DNA of 64,000 bases from Coenobita brevimanus (GCA_032717465.1 CM064697.1:5346533-5410532); one strand, 5' to 3'. Positions 1 to 12,054 are shown, counted from the first letter of the stretch. The notes: generated by a model from the letters alone, not told the origin. Numbers and translations are program-made.

Positions 1-179
1 TAGTTATTCAAAGACAAATATACGTAAAACAGACAGGGAGACAGATAGGTTAAGAAGATAAACAGAACAGTAGACAGGTATAAAAACAGGAAACATAAAC
101 AGATAGACAGATAAATAGAACAAGACAGTTAACAGATAAATAGATAGATAAACAAAACATAGATAAAAGATGAACAGAC

Positions 180-290
<111 letters not shown>

Positions 291-681
291 GGAAAGGTAG
301 TACAAAGACCACAGTGAGAACTATGTAGGAGATGCACGATAAGCAGACTTGATATCGGACAAGATTACAGTTTGATACAAGGGAGTGAGAAATGCGTCAG
401 ATAACACCCACGTGAGAATCAACCACAACCATCTAACCAGCTTTCCCCCACACAAATTCCACAAAATGCATCTTTAGTTTCAGGCATTCGAAGTAACAGG
501 GATATAATTCGCAAGGAAGCTGTGTTGGTGCTTTCTTTTTTAATGCAATGAAGAAGGAACCAAAGGCCAGCAGCCCGCAAGATTTTTCCTCCCAAGAAAA
601 CACAAGATAACAGAGACCCAAATTCAAGATCTGTTCATTTCGAGATGCCTGGACACACTGCGTTTGAAAGACTGGAGGTCA

Positions 682-1508
<827 letters not shown>

Positions 1509-1751
1509 GTAATACCAACGCAGACGAGTGTTTTCTCGAGCTCTATCCTCGCCAAACTTTCACCCAGTGCATTTGCAGTCCACGAGAAAAGAAACATTAA
1601 TTTCGCATGATTCTGCAGTTACCTAATTGGAATAAATACAACGAGAAATAAGGAAAAGATGTATTAAAACAATATAGCTTCTCATGCTTCCTCTGCCCAC
1701 ACAACACATTGTTTACATGTCCAGAACTGTGAGCAAACAGGAAATACAATA

Positions 1752-2050
1752 AAGGCCCCCCCAGGGGAGAATCACAACAGCCGCGAGCCGATACATATCT
1801 AGCGCGGCTCGGAATATGACCTTGACCTTGACCTACTTTCACCAATTTCGAACTCGTTGGATATTGTCATCCCTACTACACACCTGTAAAATTTTGTGAT
1901 ACCTTGAGCGGTTGCGAAGTTATCGTGGTAACAGACACACACACCTTGACCTACTTTCACCAATTTCGAATTCGTGATCGATTTTTTTCCCTGCTACACA
2001 CCTGTAAACTTTTTTGATGATATCTTGAGTGGTTACCAAGTTATCGAGCT

Positions 2051-2119
<69 letters not shown>

Positions 2120-2162
2120 AAAACAATACCAGCTTCGCCATCACGGCTGGTAAATATTTAAT
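1752..2162 (+). mobile_element. CA-seeding dispersed element, copy 1
   Basis: This stretch is clearly homologous to 24764-25234. Both begin with a C-run followed by a CAGCCGC-type end and the shared block CGATACATATCTAGCGCGGC, and both end with CCAGCTTC(G/A)C(C/T)ATC(A/G)CGGCTGGTAA. The near-terminal CCAGCCG/CGGCTGG pair behaves like a short terminal inverted repeat. Between the ends lie two tandem monomers of about 130 bases, each running from CCTTGACCTACTTTCACC to a CAGACACACAC-like tail. In this copy the last tail has become a 65-base CA array. No coding capacity. Probably a non-autonomous element; the class is not determined. Confidence 0.8.
2053..2117. repeat. (AC)n inside the dispersed element
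   Basis: A pure AC run lying exactly where the second copy of the element (near 25180) has only a short ACACAC stretch, so it appears to be an expansion of an element-encoded seed. Confidence 0.95.
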
Positions 2163-3040
2163 AAGTGTGGTGTGAGGAACAGCGCAATGACGGGTCGAGG
2201 TGTTGATTTGTCAGTGGTTCCAACCTTTTCCGTGTCAAGAAAACTTCGTGGCCATCTGCATCTCCCTTGATGAAGCAAACAGGGCATCGTTGTTCGAATT
2301 AGCATGTTGGATGTGAAATTTTCATATCCCAGGATGTTCTACCTAAGGACGTGGTATATGTGTGTAGAACACTAAAAAAAAGAAAAAAAAAATCTGGTAT
2401 GATAAAAACTGCATTCCTGGTCTCAGTGGGATATAAGTGGCTGAGTCACAGAAGGGCACAACGGAAGTTAACTTTTTCTTCCACGTGGAAGATAATACTG
2501 CTTTGATCTGATGTTCTACATCTTGGAAAACTTCCCTTCGCAAAGGTGGTAGACATGAACAGAAGAAGCACCTGATACCCAATTTGCTGATAATAAGGTG
2601 GCAATCCATTCCTACCCCAAACTCAGTCAGGCATTTCTCTAAACGTGTTTTTGACAAATTTCAGGAAATTATCTTGCACCGCTTCCCTAAATGCTCTCCA
2701 CGAGAAGGCTGACGGAAAGGTATTCCCCACAAGTTGTCTCGGGAAAATAGTTATGAAATTATGTCCCAAGTGACTTCAGATACTGGGACTTAGACCTACC
2801 CCACGGTCCCCCTGAGAAATACACTACGACCCCTCAGACAGCCAGAGTACCTAAGTTGGGACCAAAGGCTTTATATGCAGCTCTTTATGTACGATAACTT
2901 CTACGATAGCTCTTAAGTACAATAACGTCTTTTACCCCCTCCCCTCCTCTCTCTCTCTCAACCATTACATGATTATATTCTGCCAAGAGAACATTTCTCG
3001 AAATGAAGGGCTTTCAAAATTTATTAACCGTTCCAATACC
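2163..3040. other. unique sequence with one unrecognised frame
   Basis: No repeat family recognised. A minus-strand frame at 2343-2657 (104 codons) has mixed composition with several Cys, but its C-terminal end runs through an A-rich tract (poly-Phe). I do not recognise it and see no splice context; chance is the simplest explanation. Confidence 0.5.
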
Positions 3041-3125
3041 TTTTTTTTTTTTTTTTTGTTATTTTTTGCCACATCCAGACAACTTTATTCAGCTAAGAGA
3101 CACATCGTAGTAAGGAGTTAAAGCC
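3040..3125 (+). mobile_element. FB-1 foldback family, single arm
   Basis: Contains the FB-1 left-arm core (CCAGAC..CTTTATTCAGCT) preceded by TTGCCAC, as in the better copies at 12.65, 49.26 and 55.6 kb. A T-run precedes it. No matching right arm nearby, so a half element. Confidence 0.6.
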
Positions 3126-3399
3126 AAGAGAAAAGACTGTGATATTTGACACAAAACGGAGAGAATTATATGTCAAGAAGATTTATGTGAGACGAAGTGA
3201 CAGGGGTTGAACTGAGGCGAGGTCAAGTGAGTGGAAATGAAGTCAAATTAGCAAGAGAATCGAGGTGGGGAGAGGTCAGTGCCAAGCCGACCCTTGCCCT
3301 TCAACTGACTCCTAATCAACCCCATGACACGGTTTCTTTAAATAGTGCACAGAAAGAGTCGGCGTTGTTTTTATTGTCTTCACCATTGTTACTTTCTCT

Positions 3400-3590
3400 T
3401 TAGTACTGTGACATGCATTGATTTTATGTTTACTATTGCCACTCGATACTACTCAGCTTAGGAGGATTTAGTAACAATGGGGTTAATCAAGGCTACATGT
3501 AACTCTGCTAGCTTGATATGTCTATTCTGCAGTAAATGAAATCGTCTGGAGATAGCCCAACCAAACTAAACACTATGTCATCGGTGGAAA
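3400..3590. mobile_element. FB-1 foldback element
   Basis: Left arm (ACTATTGCCACTCGATACTA, then CAGCTTAGGAGG) is followed about 90 bases later by the inverted arm (GTAAATGAAATCGTCTGGAG). The sequence AATGGGGTTAATC lies between. Two short open frames cover the element on opposite strands, as expected for a palindrome, and are not taken as genes. Confidence 0.65.
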
Positions 3591-3599
3591 AGAAGAAAA

Positions 3600-4640
3600 G
3601 GTTAATTAAAAAAAAAAATAAAGGACCGTATTCCTGTGGGTTTAGGAGGCTTCTGGCACGCCTTCCTTGGATAATAATTTTGCATACTAACTGCACCTCA
3701 ATGTTCACTCGTAAAATATCGAGAGATGATATATATAATACAGCCAAATACTAACATATCCTATATTTTAAAAATGGATACGAAGAGATGCTTGTGTCTA
3801 TCCTGAGGGAAATAAGGATCATTCGGAAAAATTACAGATATGTTGTACCTCGCTGTTCGGTCCTGTACAAATAATTACTGTGTAAAATATAATGATCAAG
3901 CTTTGTTTATATTATACGAGTATTTGATTTCTGTACGTACACGTTCTGTCATCATCTAGACCTCCTTTTCCATCCCACCGTGGGGTGAGGTGGGATCCAG
4001 ACAGCCCCCCATCCCCCCCCACACACAAAAAAAAAGATATGCTAACCAATATTCGCCTACCTGAATGAACTTCCGAGTCAACAGCAACCTAGCAGTGTTG
4101 GTGAAGCTTATTCGTTTTGTTTGGCAGTACACCTAGGAGATGGAAAACTCCGAATGGAAACTTAAGGTTGTCTGGTAAGGGTATTGTCCCCCGGCTTCCC
4201 CATAACTGTCAGAGTATAATAAACGTATACTGTGGTCAGCGCCCAGGAGAGACACCTTAGGATCCTGGTTCTATGAGCGTTAAGGTTCGCTGACCCTACG
4301 GCCATTTTGGCACGGTACGGTACCCCCCTCCCCCATCACCTCTTCAGTTGTTGTCCCTAGTGTGTGGAAAAAATTACCAACTTTATAAGAACGACTTTAT
4401 CTACTGAAAACTATTTACTACTTTTCCTGGCTGTCTTTTCAATCCCCCCCTTGGGCCCAGGACCTGGTGCTCCGATACCAGCAAACACTCCTCTCTCCCG
4501 GACCCGACGGTTGTTTACTACGCAATATACTTAGCCCCCATAAGTAAGAAATCAAACAGTACGTTACCTTTTACTTATTTTCCTATATGTCAGCTCTGGA
4601 CCTACACTTGATAATCCTGTCTCCGACGGTCAACATTTCA
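3600..4640. other. unique sequence, no gene seen
   Basis: Single-copy-looking sequence with two C-run/A-run patches (near 4010 and 4320). No frame longer than about 70 codons and no motif recognised. Confidence 0.5.
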
Positions 4641-4910
4641 CTACGCACAACAAATGATGATGCACATCGTCTCGGTCAAAACTACAGCCATAATACCCAC
4701 CGTCCATATTGAAAACATGCTAGGATTTTATAATGATAGACGAGTGTGATGGTATTAGCTGGGATATTTTTACAGCATGGTGGCCGATCGTATGGAATAT
4801 TAGAAAAATGTGTTTTAATGGTATCCTCAAAATGTTCCCTGTACCAGTTAGATGTTGATCTCGCTTTCTTTCGGTCTGCAGCCCACTATTCTACCGCTTC
4901 AGTATCAGTG
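4640..4910 (-). mobile_element. SINE-1 copy (diverged, tRNA-like head at right)
   Basis: Shares with 26300-26500 and 31245-31500 the body block (ACCGTCCATATTGAAAACAT here), then a GATATTTTTAC-like block. The block from GTTCCCTGTACCAG near 4839 corresponds to the tRNA-like head seen clearly at 31.4 kb. The promoter boxes here are decayed. Orientation is minus because the head is on the right. Confidence 0.6.
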
Positions 4911-4973
4911 TTTGCCTTTTGTACCCTACCCAATATATTACATTTCATAATCTCTTAGCTATACGGTAATGTC

Positions 4974-4974
<1 letters not shown>

Positions 4975-5014
<40 letters not shown>

Positions 5015-5186
5015 ATCATCATCATCATCATCATCATCATTGTCATGATCATCATCATCATCATCATTATCATCATCACAATCATCATCATCATCATTAT
5101 TATCATCATCATCATTGTCATGAACATCATCATCATCATTATCATCATCACAATCATCATCATCATCATTATTGTTGTTGTTGTTG

Positions 5187-5221
<35 letters not shown>

Positions 5222-5275
5222 GTTGCTGTTGTTGTTGTTATTATTAGTATTATTGTACTTATTACTGTAATTGTA

Positions 5276-5310
<35 letters not shown>

Positions 5311-5312
5311 CA
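4975..5312. repeat. ATT/ATC trinucleotide field with an internal 76-base duplication
   Basis: Starts as (ATT)n, becomes (ATC)n, then (GTT)n and (ATT)n again. A segment beginning CATTGTCATGA occurs near 5038 and again about 76 bases later, with the same interruptions in the same order, so part of the field expanded by segmental duplication. Poly-Ile and poly-Met frames of 100-141 codons are artefacts. Confidence 0.92.
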
Positions 5313-5756
5313 CTAATGTTATTATGACTCGCACAAGATTACTATAATACAAAGGATCTCTAACATTCAAGAAGTTAAGAAGTTACCTATAACTACCTGT
5401 GTCCCAGGATTTTTCAAAGTTACTACGATTACTTACAAAACAAATTAGCTACTTCAGCTTAGGAAGGCCCTCTTAGATCCAACGTGTTAATATCCTAAGT
5501 ACAGTCACACGGCTCACTGTATAAGGCATGTGTTGCTCCTCTCTCAGAAACTCCTCGCTCAGTTTGCAGGCCATATGTAACTTCCTCTGTAACCTCTCAG
5601 CGTGTATATACTGTAATTCCTTAGTACAGCAGTTACACAGTTTGGTTTGAAGGATGTATGCAATAAACATCCTTTTGTAACATCCAGTCAGTACGCGGTA
5701 ACATATGTCCAAACTGTGATCACCTACAATATCATTCACACAGTTCCGTTTTTAAG

Positions 5757-5757
<1 letters not shown>
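5313..5757. other. no gene; faint repeated CAGT/CTGTAA motifs
   Basis: A minus-strand frame of 88 codons (5473-5739) exists but I recognise nothing in it. Phrases such as CCAAACTGTRATCACC occur on both sides of the following GT array, suggesting that the array sits inside an older degenerate repeat. Confidence 0.4.

Positions 5758-5850
<93 letters not shown>
5758..5850. repeat. (GT)46 microsatellite
   Basis: About 93 bases of pure GT. Confidence 0.98.
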
Positions 5851-5852
<2 letters not shown>

Positions 5853-5984
5853 TACCACTGTAACTTTCCGCTCAGCACGTTATACTGGATCTCCCCGTGT
5901 CCAAACTGTAATCACCCAGTACAGCTTCTAATATACTGTATGTGGCCTTGTTACAGCACTCAAGGCTATATCTCAGGCGGCACA

Positions 5985-6168
5985 GGAAGCTTCGTGACAC
6001 CTTCTCCATTGCGATTTGTTTTGCGTATTACATTTTAAATATCTCTTCATTGGGATTTATATCGTTTTAATATCGACAGGGTTTAACTGAATAACATACA
6101 AAAGGATACTGAGGCGTGCTCTACAAAATAAATCGCTCAGGAAGGCGTTACGAAATCTCCAAATCCAC
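5985..6168. mobile_element. FB-2 foldback element
   Basis: The left arm GGAAGCTTCGTGACACC..CTCCATTGCGATTTGTTTTGCGTATTAC is answered about 90 bases later by its inverse, ACAAAATAAATCGCTCAGGA followed by AGGCGTTACGAAATCTCC. This is the same inverted pair as at 9.6, 19.9, 27.3 and 36.7 kb. Confidence 0.75.
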
Positions 6169-6554
6169 GTGAATTACAATCATCGTGTTCAGAACCAGGT
6201 AGCGGGACGAAATACCACATACGACTTCTTTGCACAAAAAAAAAGAAAAAGAAAAGTGACGAGCGGCGAGGCAGCAGGTGGAAAACGCAAGGAGTGAAAT
6301 TATTATTATTATTTTTTTTTTCACAAACCCCTTATGTTTTGTGAGACCCCCTCCCCCAAAAAAAAATTACGATGGAAAATGTGACAAGTTGAGATAAGGC
6401 AGAGCAAAACTGACAGGGTTCCGTAACAGTGAACTGCAGTGTAAATTACAGCTTATCTGTTTACATCATTCTTATATTATTATTTATCAATGGCATTTAC
6501 TGGGCATTCAGTCAGCAGGTCTCACATTTTATTACTTTTTGATCCAACCTCACA

Positions 6555-6850
6555 TTTTTACCTCCGCCATGGAGGTTATGTTTTCACCCCTGTCCGTTCG
6601 TTTTTGTTTGTTGGTTGGTTGGTTTGTGAGCAAGATTACACAAAAAGTACAGGACGGATTTCCGCGAAACTTGGCAGAAGAATGGGCCTTGACCCAGAAC
6701 AGATTCCAATAAATTTTGGTGCGGATCCGGATAAAGGTGCAGATCCAGGATTTTTTTTTTTTTTTTTTCACTGTCTTTAACATTGCGAGATAGAGCGTTT
6801 TTCGAATTTTTCGTAAATTTTTCAGTGAATATAGCATGGATATTGATGGC
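6555..6850 (+). mobile_element. conserved dispersed repeat, CTCCGCCATGGAGGTTATG type
   Basis: Opens with a small palindrome (CCTCCGCCATGGAGG), then a TTTTCACCCCTGTCCGTTCG block, GTTTGTTGGTTGG, an AAAAAGTACAGGACGGATTT block, CGAAACTTGG, GGTGCGGATCCGGATAAAGG and a poly-T run before CACTGTCTTTAACATTGCGA. I recall sequences of this kind as high-copy dispersed repeats in aquatic animals, from memory and not checked. A plus-strand frame (6490-6780) crosses it, but the reading through the T-run argues against a gene. Confidence 0.6.
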
Positions 6851-6896
6851 GGAAGTATGCGCTCTACTGAGTGCCATTCTAGTTTCTTTATGTAGT

Positions 6897-6952
6897 AATG
6901 GCGACGACGACGATGACAACGATGATGATGGTGATGATGACGATGATCTTTG
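6897..6952. repeat. GAC/GAT trinucleotide repeat
   Basis: Imperfect GACGAT repeat that would encode poly-Asp; short and interrupted. Confidence 0.9.
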
Positions 6953-7019
6953 GTGCAGTAAGATGGAACGTAGGGCAATATACTATGATGAATGACCAAA
7001 GTGCAAATGCAACCACAGT

Positions 7020-7650
7020 TCTGAAGAAAAAAAAGGAAAGGTAAGGTAAGAGATGAAAAAAGACAGAAAAAGGAAGAGAGTGGGACAGGAGAGGTGTGTG
7101 AGGTGAGGGCGTTGGGAGGTGAGGAATGTGACAGGTGAGGAACAGAACAGATGAGGGATGTGCTATTAGGGCTATGAGAGGTAAAGGGTGTGATAAGTGA
7201 GAGCTGAGATGAAAGCACGGTCGAGACTGGCGAGTGATGTAAGAAGTAAGGGTGGGGACTGTGAGATGAGAGTTGAAAGAGGCGAGAAATGATGTGAGGG
7301 GTGTGAGAAGTGAGGGACGAAAGCCATATGGAAGTGGACATAAGGGATTTGAGAGATGAGGGGTGTGAACGGTGAGGACTGTAAGGTGTGAAGAATGTGA
7401 GAAGCTTTGGTAGTGATATAGGTTGGGTCTGTGGAAGGTTAGGGCTGCGAGAGGTGACATCTGAGTAAGGTGAAGAGGGAGAGCTGATGAGGAGAGAGAG
7501 TGGTGGAGGCTGTGAAAGATGAGGGCTGTGAGAGATGGTGTGAGAGATAAGGGTACTGGGAGGTGAGGGCTGTTAGAGATAAGGGAAGTGAGAGATCAGG
7601 GCTGTGAGAGATAAGGGCAGTGAGAGGCGATGAGTGGAGGTGATGGGGTA
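7020..7650. repeat. purine-strand tract with a degenerate GTGAGAGATGAGGG minisatellite
   Basis: The plus strand is strongly G/A-rich with T as the only frequent pyrimidine, in loose units of about 20 bases. Minus-strand frames of 263 and 190 codons (Ser/His/Pro/Leu-rich) are by-products of this composition. Confidence 0.8.
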
Positions 7651-8215
7651 ACACTGGCGAGATATGCGGGAGAGAAGCGAACTTGTGCTTGAAAGAAGAT
7701 ACCTTAAGGCAGGAAGTGGGCAGCAAGGAACACAATAATGCACGATGACTCGGATTACATCTAGCCTGCGTACCTCGATGCAAACATGCGAAAGAAAAAT
7801 AAACCAAAATGGCATACAGAACAAGAAAATGGCAGAGCAAAATGGTCAGGGGAAAATACACAGAATATTAAAAAGTGGAAAGTAGAAAACAGGAAAGTAG
7901 AAAGTAGGAAAATGGAGATAGGGAAAAACCATTCATGAAAACAACGACAGAGCTGAGTGGAAGGGAAAATTTTGAAATGTATATTTTAAAGGGAATGGAG
8001 AAACATTTTGTGAAAGGAGGAAAAAAAATAATCATCAAGAAAATACAACACGAAATGGACTTTTTGTAATGCAAGAGGAAACCGCTAATAAGAGGATGAA
8101 TTAACGACTGAGACAATAAATGGACGAGCTGAGTAGTGGTAAACAAGCGCTCTGAATTAAGTACCGAGAATAATAAACACGTAATCATCATCCTCTTCCA
8201 CCTCCCCCTCTTCCC
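7651..8215. other. A/G-rich spacer, no gene
   Basis: Purine-rich on the plus strand, with a short GGAAAGTAGAAA-type repeat near 7875-7915. No family or gene recognised. Confidence 0.5.
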
Positions 8216-8280
8216 ACTCCTCTTCTGCTTCCTCCTCCTCCTTCTTCTTCTTCTTATCATCATCATCATCATCATCATCT
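8216..8280. repeat. (CTT)n-(ATC)n microsatellite
   Basis: A pyrimidine-rich CTC/CTT stretch followed by eight or so ATC units. Confidence 0.93.
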
Positions 8281-8464
8281 CGAACCGGTCGGCCTGGTGG
8301 ACTCGGTTTGTTTCCCCTTTATCCCTGTTCACCCAATACATAGCACGGTATAATTAGTGATCTGGAAGCAAACCAACTACTGCAGGCTGTACACAACGGG
8401 AAGACTCAGAATAAAAACGTCAGCCTTAATGACCTTCGATAGGCATACATCTAAGCCTTCTTCT

Positions 8465-8497
8465 AGCTCATCATCATCATCATCATCATCATCATCG

Positions 8498-8531
<34 letters not shown>
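8465..8531. repeat. (ATC)n microsatellite
   Basis: About 22 ATC units with one GTC interruption; poly-Ser and poly-Asp frames result. Confidence 0.96.
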
Positions 8532-8822
8532 TTCGTGTATAGTATCCAAGCGTGACTGAGAAGGAAAGAACCCAAATCAACACTAAGGATGGGGACAGAG
8601 GAAGAATAAGTTGGTGAGGAAGTGACTTTAAGGAGAGGGAAACATGTGTGGGTAAGGGGCAGTCGTAAACACATACAAGCATGACTGAGGAGGAAAGAAC
8701 GCACCAAACATTCCACAATTTTAGGACGCGCAACCGACCACTTAAATATCCAGGTCCCAAAAGTTCTAGGCGCGGACAGGCAAGGGATAAATGAAACCCT
8801 ACCAAAAGGTCTAGTGGTGGAG

Positions 8823-8824
<2 letters not shown>

Positions 8825-8892
<68 letters not shown>
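8825..8892. repeat. (GA)n microsatellite
   Basis: About 67 bases of pure GA. Upstream, two related phrases containing GCGTGACTGAG and GCATGACTGAG (near 8550 and 8680) followed by GAAAGAAC suggest an old direct duplication of about 130 bases. Confidence 0.97.
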
Positions 8893-8894
<2 letters not shown>

Positions 8895-8954
8895 CCATTG
8901 GTACAGGGGTCTAGTCCCATATTTTTGTCTGTTTAGGAGGCTTGCCCAGCACCT

Positions 8955-9172
8955 CTCCCTTACTATAAAACTTTTATTTTAACTTGGCCCAGATTTTCGT
9001 CCTTTTGTTGATTATTTGACGTAGCTCTACGGCAGAAAAAGACAAGACTACCACTCTACACACTTCCCATAGCACTTCTTCGTGACTGGCCTCATGATCT
9101 AGCGTCAATCAATTCTTACAAGATGGAGAGATGGAAATTTTAAGTCAAGTTAGAGTAAAAAGAGTACAGTTC
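8955..9172. mobile_element. FB-3 foldback element
   Basis: Left arm has TTTTAACTTGGCCCAGATTT then TCGTCCTTTTG; about 170 bases later comes an imperfect inverse ending AAGTCAAGTTAGAGTAAAAAG. The internal CTACGGCAGAAA and GCACTTCTTCGTGACTGG blocks are shared with the copies at 10.1 and 54.0 kb. Confidence 0.65.
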
Positions 9173-9286
9173 ATTTATGTATCTCGTATGCTAATATTTT
9201 CATCTCTGTAGTTCATGAAATCAGTGTCCATAAAAGATACATACACCATACAAAACAACAGTAAGCTTCTATATAGCCTATGCAAA

Positions 9287-9950
9287 AATTAATCGGTAAG
9301 GAACAGGTGCTAGACAGCCTCCTACGCCGATGCAAATATGGGCTTAGTACATAGGTCATTGATCTCCTTTGGGACATGAATCAGAGAAGGAAACAGCAAA
9401 TTATGCTCCACACCAATCCACTTCCTCCACCGGGCTTTCCACTCCTCTATGCAAGTTTCCCTCGTCCTATTTCTACTCATTTCACTAACATTTTACCACA
9501 ATAGGGCCCGCATTCCCTAACACCCCTTCCTTTGCTATTTATTTTTTTGGTGATGGGTGGTTGATATCCTTTTGTACTTTATTTACGCAAAGTATAGTGA
9601 TGCTTGAAGGATTTACGTAAGACAGAAGGGGACAGGAAGATGTGGTAAGTAAAATAAATCGCTTAGGAGAAGATGTCAGGCAGCTTCTTTAACCGACGAG
9701 AATACGGGCATAGGACACAAGGATCCGCATTTTCGTCGGTCAAGGATGCTCCCTAACATCTTTCCCTCAGCGATTTATTATGCTTACTATACCTTGCTGT
9801 CCTATTCTGTAATGTAAATCATTCTAATAACACCATACTTTTCAAAAATAACGTACAAACCTGTATCAGCCACTCGTCTCCAAACATAAATCGGTAAGGA
9901 AGAGGTGTTGCGGAGCCCCCTTAGCCACGAGAATAGGAGTCTGGGGGGAA
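9287..9950. mobile_element. FB-2 cluster (about five arms)
   Basis: FB-2 arms at about 9287-9355 (plus), 9508-9545 (inverse), 9645-9720 (plus), 9745-9800 (inverse) and 9885-9950 (plus). Diagnostic words are AAATAAATCGCTTAGGA, GGAAGAGGTGTTGCGGAGCC and GAGAATACGGGC. Alternating orientation gives overlapping palindromes. No coding potential. Confidence 0.75.
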
Positions 9951-9984
9951 CACGTAGCTATACTCTGTTCCCTTTAACTTTGTT

Positions 9985-10180
9985 CATAACTGTCTCTTCT
10001 CTACTTTGAATGCCGAGTTATAACAAAAGGGTCACACGAAAATATGAAGTTAGTCACGAACAAGTACTACGGAAAGGTTGTAGTTCCACAGCACTACCTT
10101 TCTGCCACTGAGGTAGGTGAAACTGACTACAAAAGGACGAAATTCTTGGCCAAGTTAAGGTGAAAAACTATACTACGGTT
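9985..10180. mobile_element. FB-3 foldback element
   Basis: Shares the TAGTCACGAACAAGT block with the 54-kb copy, then GCACTACCTTTCTGCCACTG and the right arm AAAAGGACGAAATTCTTGG, CCAAGTTAAGGTGAAA, the inverse of the left arm seen at 8.98 kb. Confidence 0.65.
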
Positions 10181-10593
10181 CTCATTCACACTTATCTCCA
10201 GAACATAATATAGGCTCTTGTTCTAGAATTTTCTTACGAGAGGATTTTGATACAGCCTTCCCCAACGCCATCAGTGAGGCAGACCTAATTTGAATAAACC
10301 TTTTATAAGTTAGACTGTTATACCATCAAAAGGGAATGTATGAAATTATATTCTTCTGATTTTCTTTGAACGTCATTTATTATTATTATTATTATTAATC
10401 TTCCCACATCCCTGTGGGATTTTTTTTTTTTTTGTCAATATTATTTTTATTCTAAGAAGGATCTACGTCGCTGCCATTTGCGTACCATTTGAGCTACAGT
10501 CTTCATTCTTTGTCATACTGTAGTACTCGTTGGCCGCTACATCTGACCAAATATCAGCCTGATTAGACTACCGGAACCCGGATAGGATCCGGG
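10181..10593. other. AT-rich spacer
   Basis: Holds a short (ATT)n at about 10378-10397 and a T-run near 10421. No gene or family recognised. Confidence 0.5.
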
Positions 10594-10596
10594 GGG

Positions 10597-10626
<30 letters not shown>
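10594..10626 (+). repeat. poly-A run (about 30)
   Basis: Preceded by a run of six G and by CCGGAACCCGGATAGGATCC, which contains near-duplicate CCGGA words. Could be a retroposon tail, but no element is recognised upstream. Confidence 0.9.
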
Positions 10627-10630
<4 letters not shown>

Positions 10631-11186
10631 AAAGCTCCAGCGCCAGGCATATACCTGGGACATGACCAGAATGCAGTGCTTAATATACTCGTAGTGCAGA
10701 TCGGATTATTATTCTCTGAGATCGCCTATGGTCCAAAATTCTGGACTACTCCGGAAAATGAAGTTACCTCACTTTACATGAAAGAATAAAACTAGCGCCA
10801 CCAAACTTGGTGGACTTAAAGATCTTGGTGACCTAACGTGAATGCAGATCAGTGACCTTGACTTCAAGGTCCCTTCTTAGCTCGGGTGCTAGTAAGCAAT
10901 GGCCGTGGGAAAATTTTCTTTATCAAAATTGTCCTTGGACAATTTTACGGTACTCTACTTATTATTAGCACTATTATTATTATTACTATTCCGCATATTA
11001 TCTCCTTGTGGCTGGAACTCCTACATGCTGACCATACCCAGGCACAGGTGTAAAAAGCAAGTCCAGTCAGAACACACAAAAGTAAGTGCTCCTCCGTGTC
11101 TCGCAGCGGCAAAGAAGATTCTTATTAATAATTTCCTTCTCTTACTCCTTATGTTGTCCTTGATTACACCCTTAAGTGGGAAAAAA
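10627..11186. other. spacer with a fragment of a dispersed repeat
   Basis: Near 10795-10880, AGCGCCACCAAACTTGGTGG then AGTGACCTTGACTTCAAGG resembles the wording of the CCTTGACC-type dispersed repeats at 1.8, 24.2 and 24.9 kb. A 96-codon plus-strand frame (10899-11189) is Leu-rich through an ATT repeat and is not convincing. Confidence 0.4.
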
Positions 11187-11209
11187 TGATGATGATGATG
11201 ATGATAACC

Positions 11210-11236
<27 letters not shown>
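11187..11236. repeat. (ATG)n microsatellite
   Basis: About 15 ATG units with one ACC interruption; produces poly-His on the minus strand. Confidence 0.95.
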
Positions 11237-11240
<4 letters not shown>

Positions 11241-12050
11241 GCCTGAGTAACGCAATAACCATGAATCAGACCCAATGAAACAACGCACCAATATATTTCC
11301 CAGTTAACGTTTGTAGTGCAATGTGTACCATGTGCACTAGATAACTGAGGAAATGCACCTATTATCATAATGCTGTCTTACAGGGAGATGCTACGTACCG
11401 CATTTTGGGTGAACCAGTACTGCCATGTCAAGAGCTTTCTAGTCCTTCTAGCGAAAATCGCAGTAAACAACAGATGTAATGGTTTTTCAGGGAATTACTT
11501 CGAATATTGCATGAACGATACAAACCGCACACTCATCATACAGAGGAAAGCCGATGTCTATCATTCAGCGTTGTGGCTTCAGTGAGCTAAATTTTACGGT
11601 CATAAAGCTTGCCAACACTTTCAACGGAATGCAAGATGGTCTCCGCGCAGCCTCCGTTCACTGACATACTTCTGTGCAAATTGCCATGATGATTAACGAT
11701 GAACAAAGGGCCCCCAATTTCTGTGTTCATTTGGTGTGAGTTTGACCTCATAAATCTCTTCAAAGACCTAAATAAAGATAAACAAATAAATAGAATAATA
11801 AATAAAAAATCGGTGTTTGTAGGTACTGGCCCAAAGAACAAGTGTGACAAGTCTGAAGCGAACTGGTGAAGAAAAAAGAAAAGTGGGAGAAAAAAGGAAG
11901 AAGTATGACACTGAAGGAATACAACAGGTCTCCACACCAATATGTAAGAATGAATACCGGTTCGAAAAAAAAAAAAACACTAGCAAGATAGGAAAATGAA
12001 AATAAGAGAAAATGTAGGACTGTATGTAGGGTTATGGTAGGGTGTGTCCA
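11237..12050. other. unique sequence, no gene seen
   Basis: A 71-codon frame (11370-11585, plus) and a 117-codon frame (11587-11940, minus) are present. Neither resembles a known family and the latter runs through A-rich tracts. Confidence 0.45.
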
Positions 12051-12054
12051 TGGC

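Noticed and set aside
5473..5739. 88-codon minus frame with Cys and Arg/Glu
   Set aside because: No recognisable motif; part of a degenerate CAGT-type repeat also seen beyond the GT array.
6550..7460. 263- and 190-codon minus-strand frames
   Set aside because: They read through a GA/GTGAGG-rich tract and the dispersed repeat at 6.56 kb. The protein is Ser/His/Pro/Leu monotony with no domain.
10899..11189. 96-codon plus frame with a hydrophobic middle
   Set aside because: Leucine run comes from an ATT repeat; no conserved motif.
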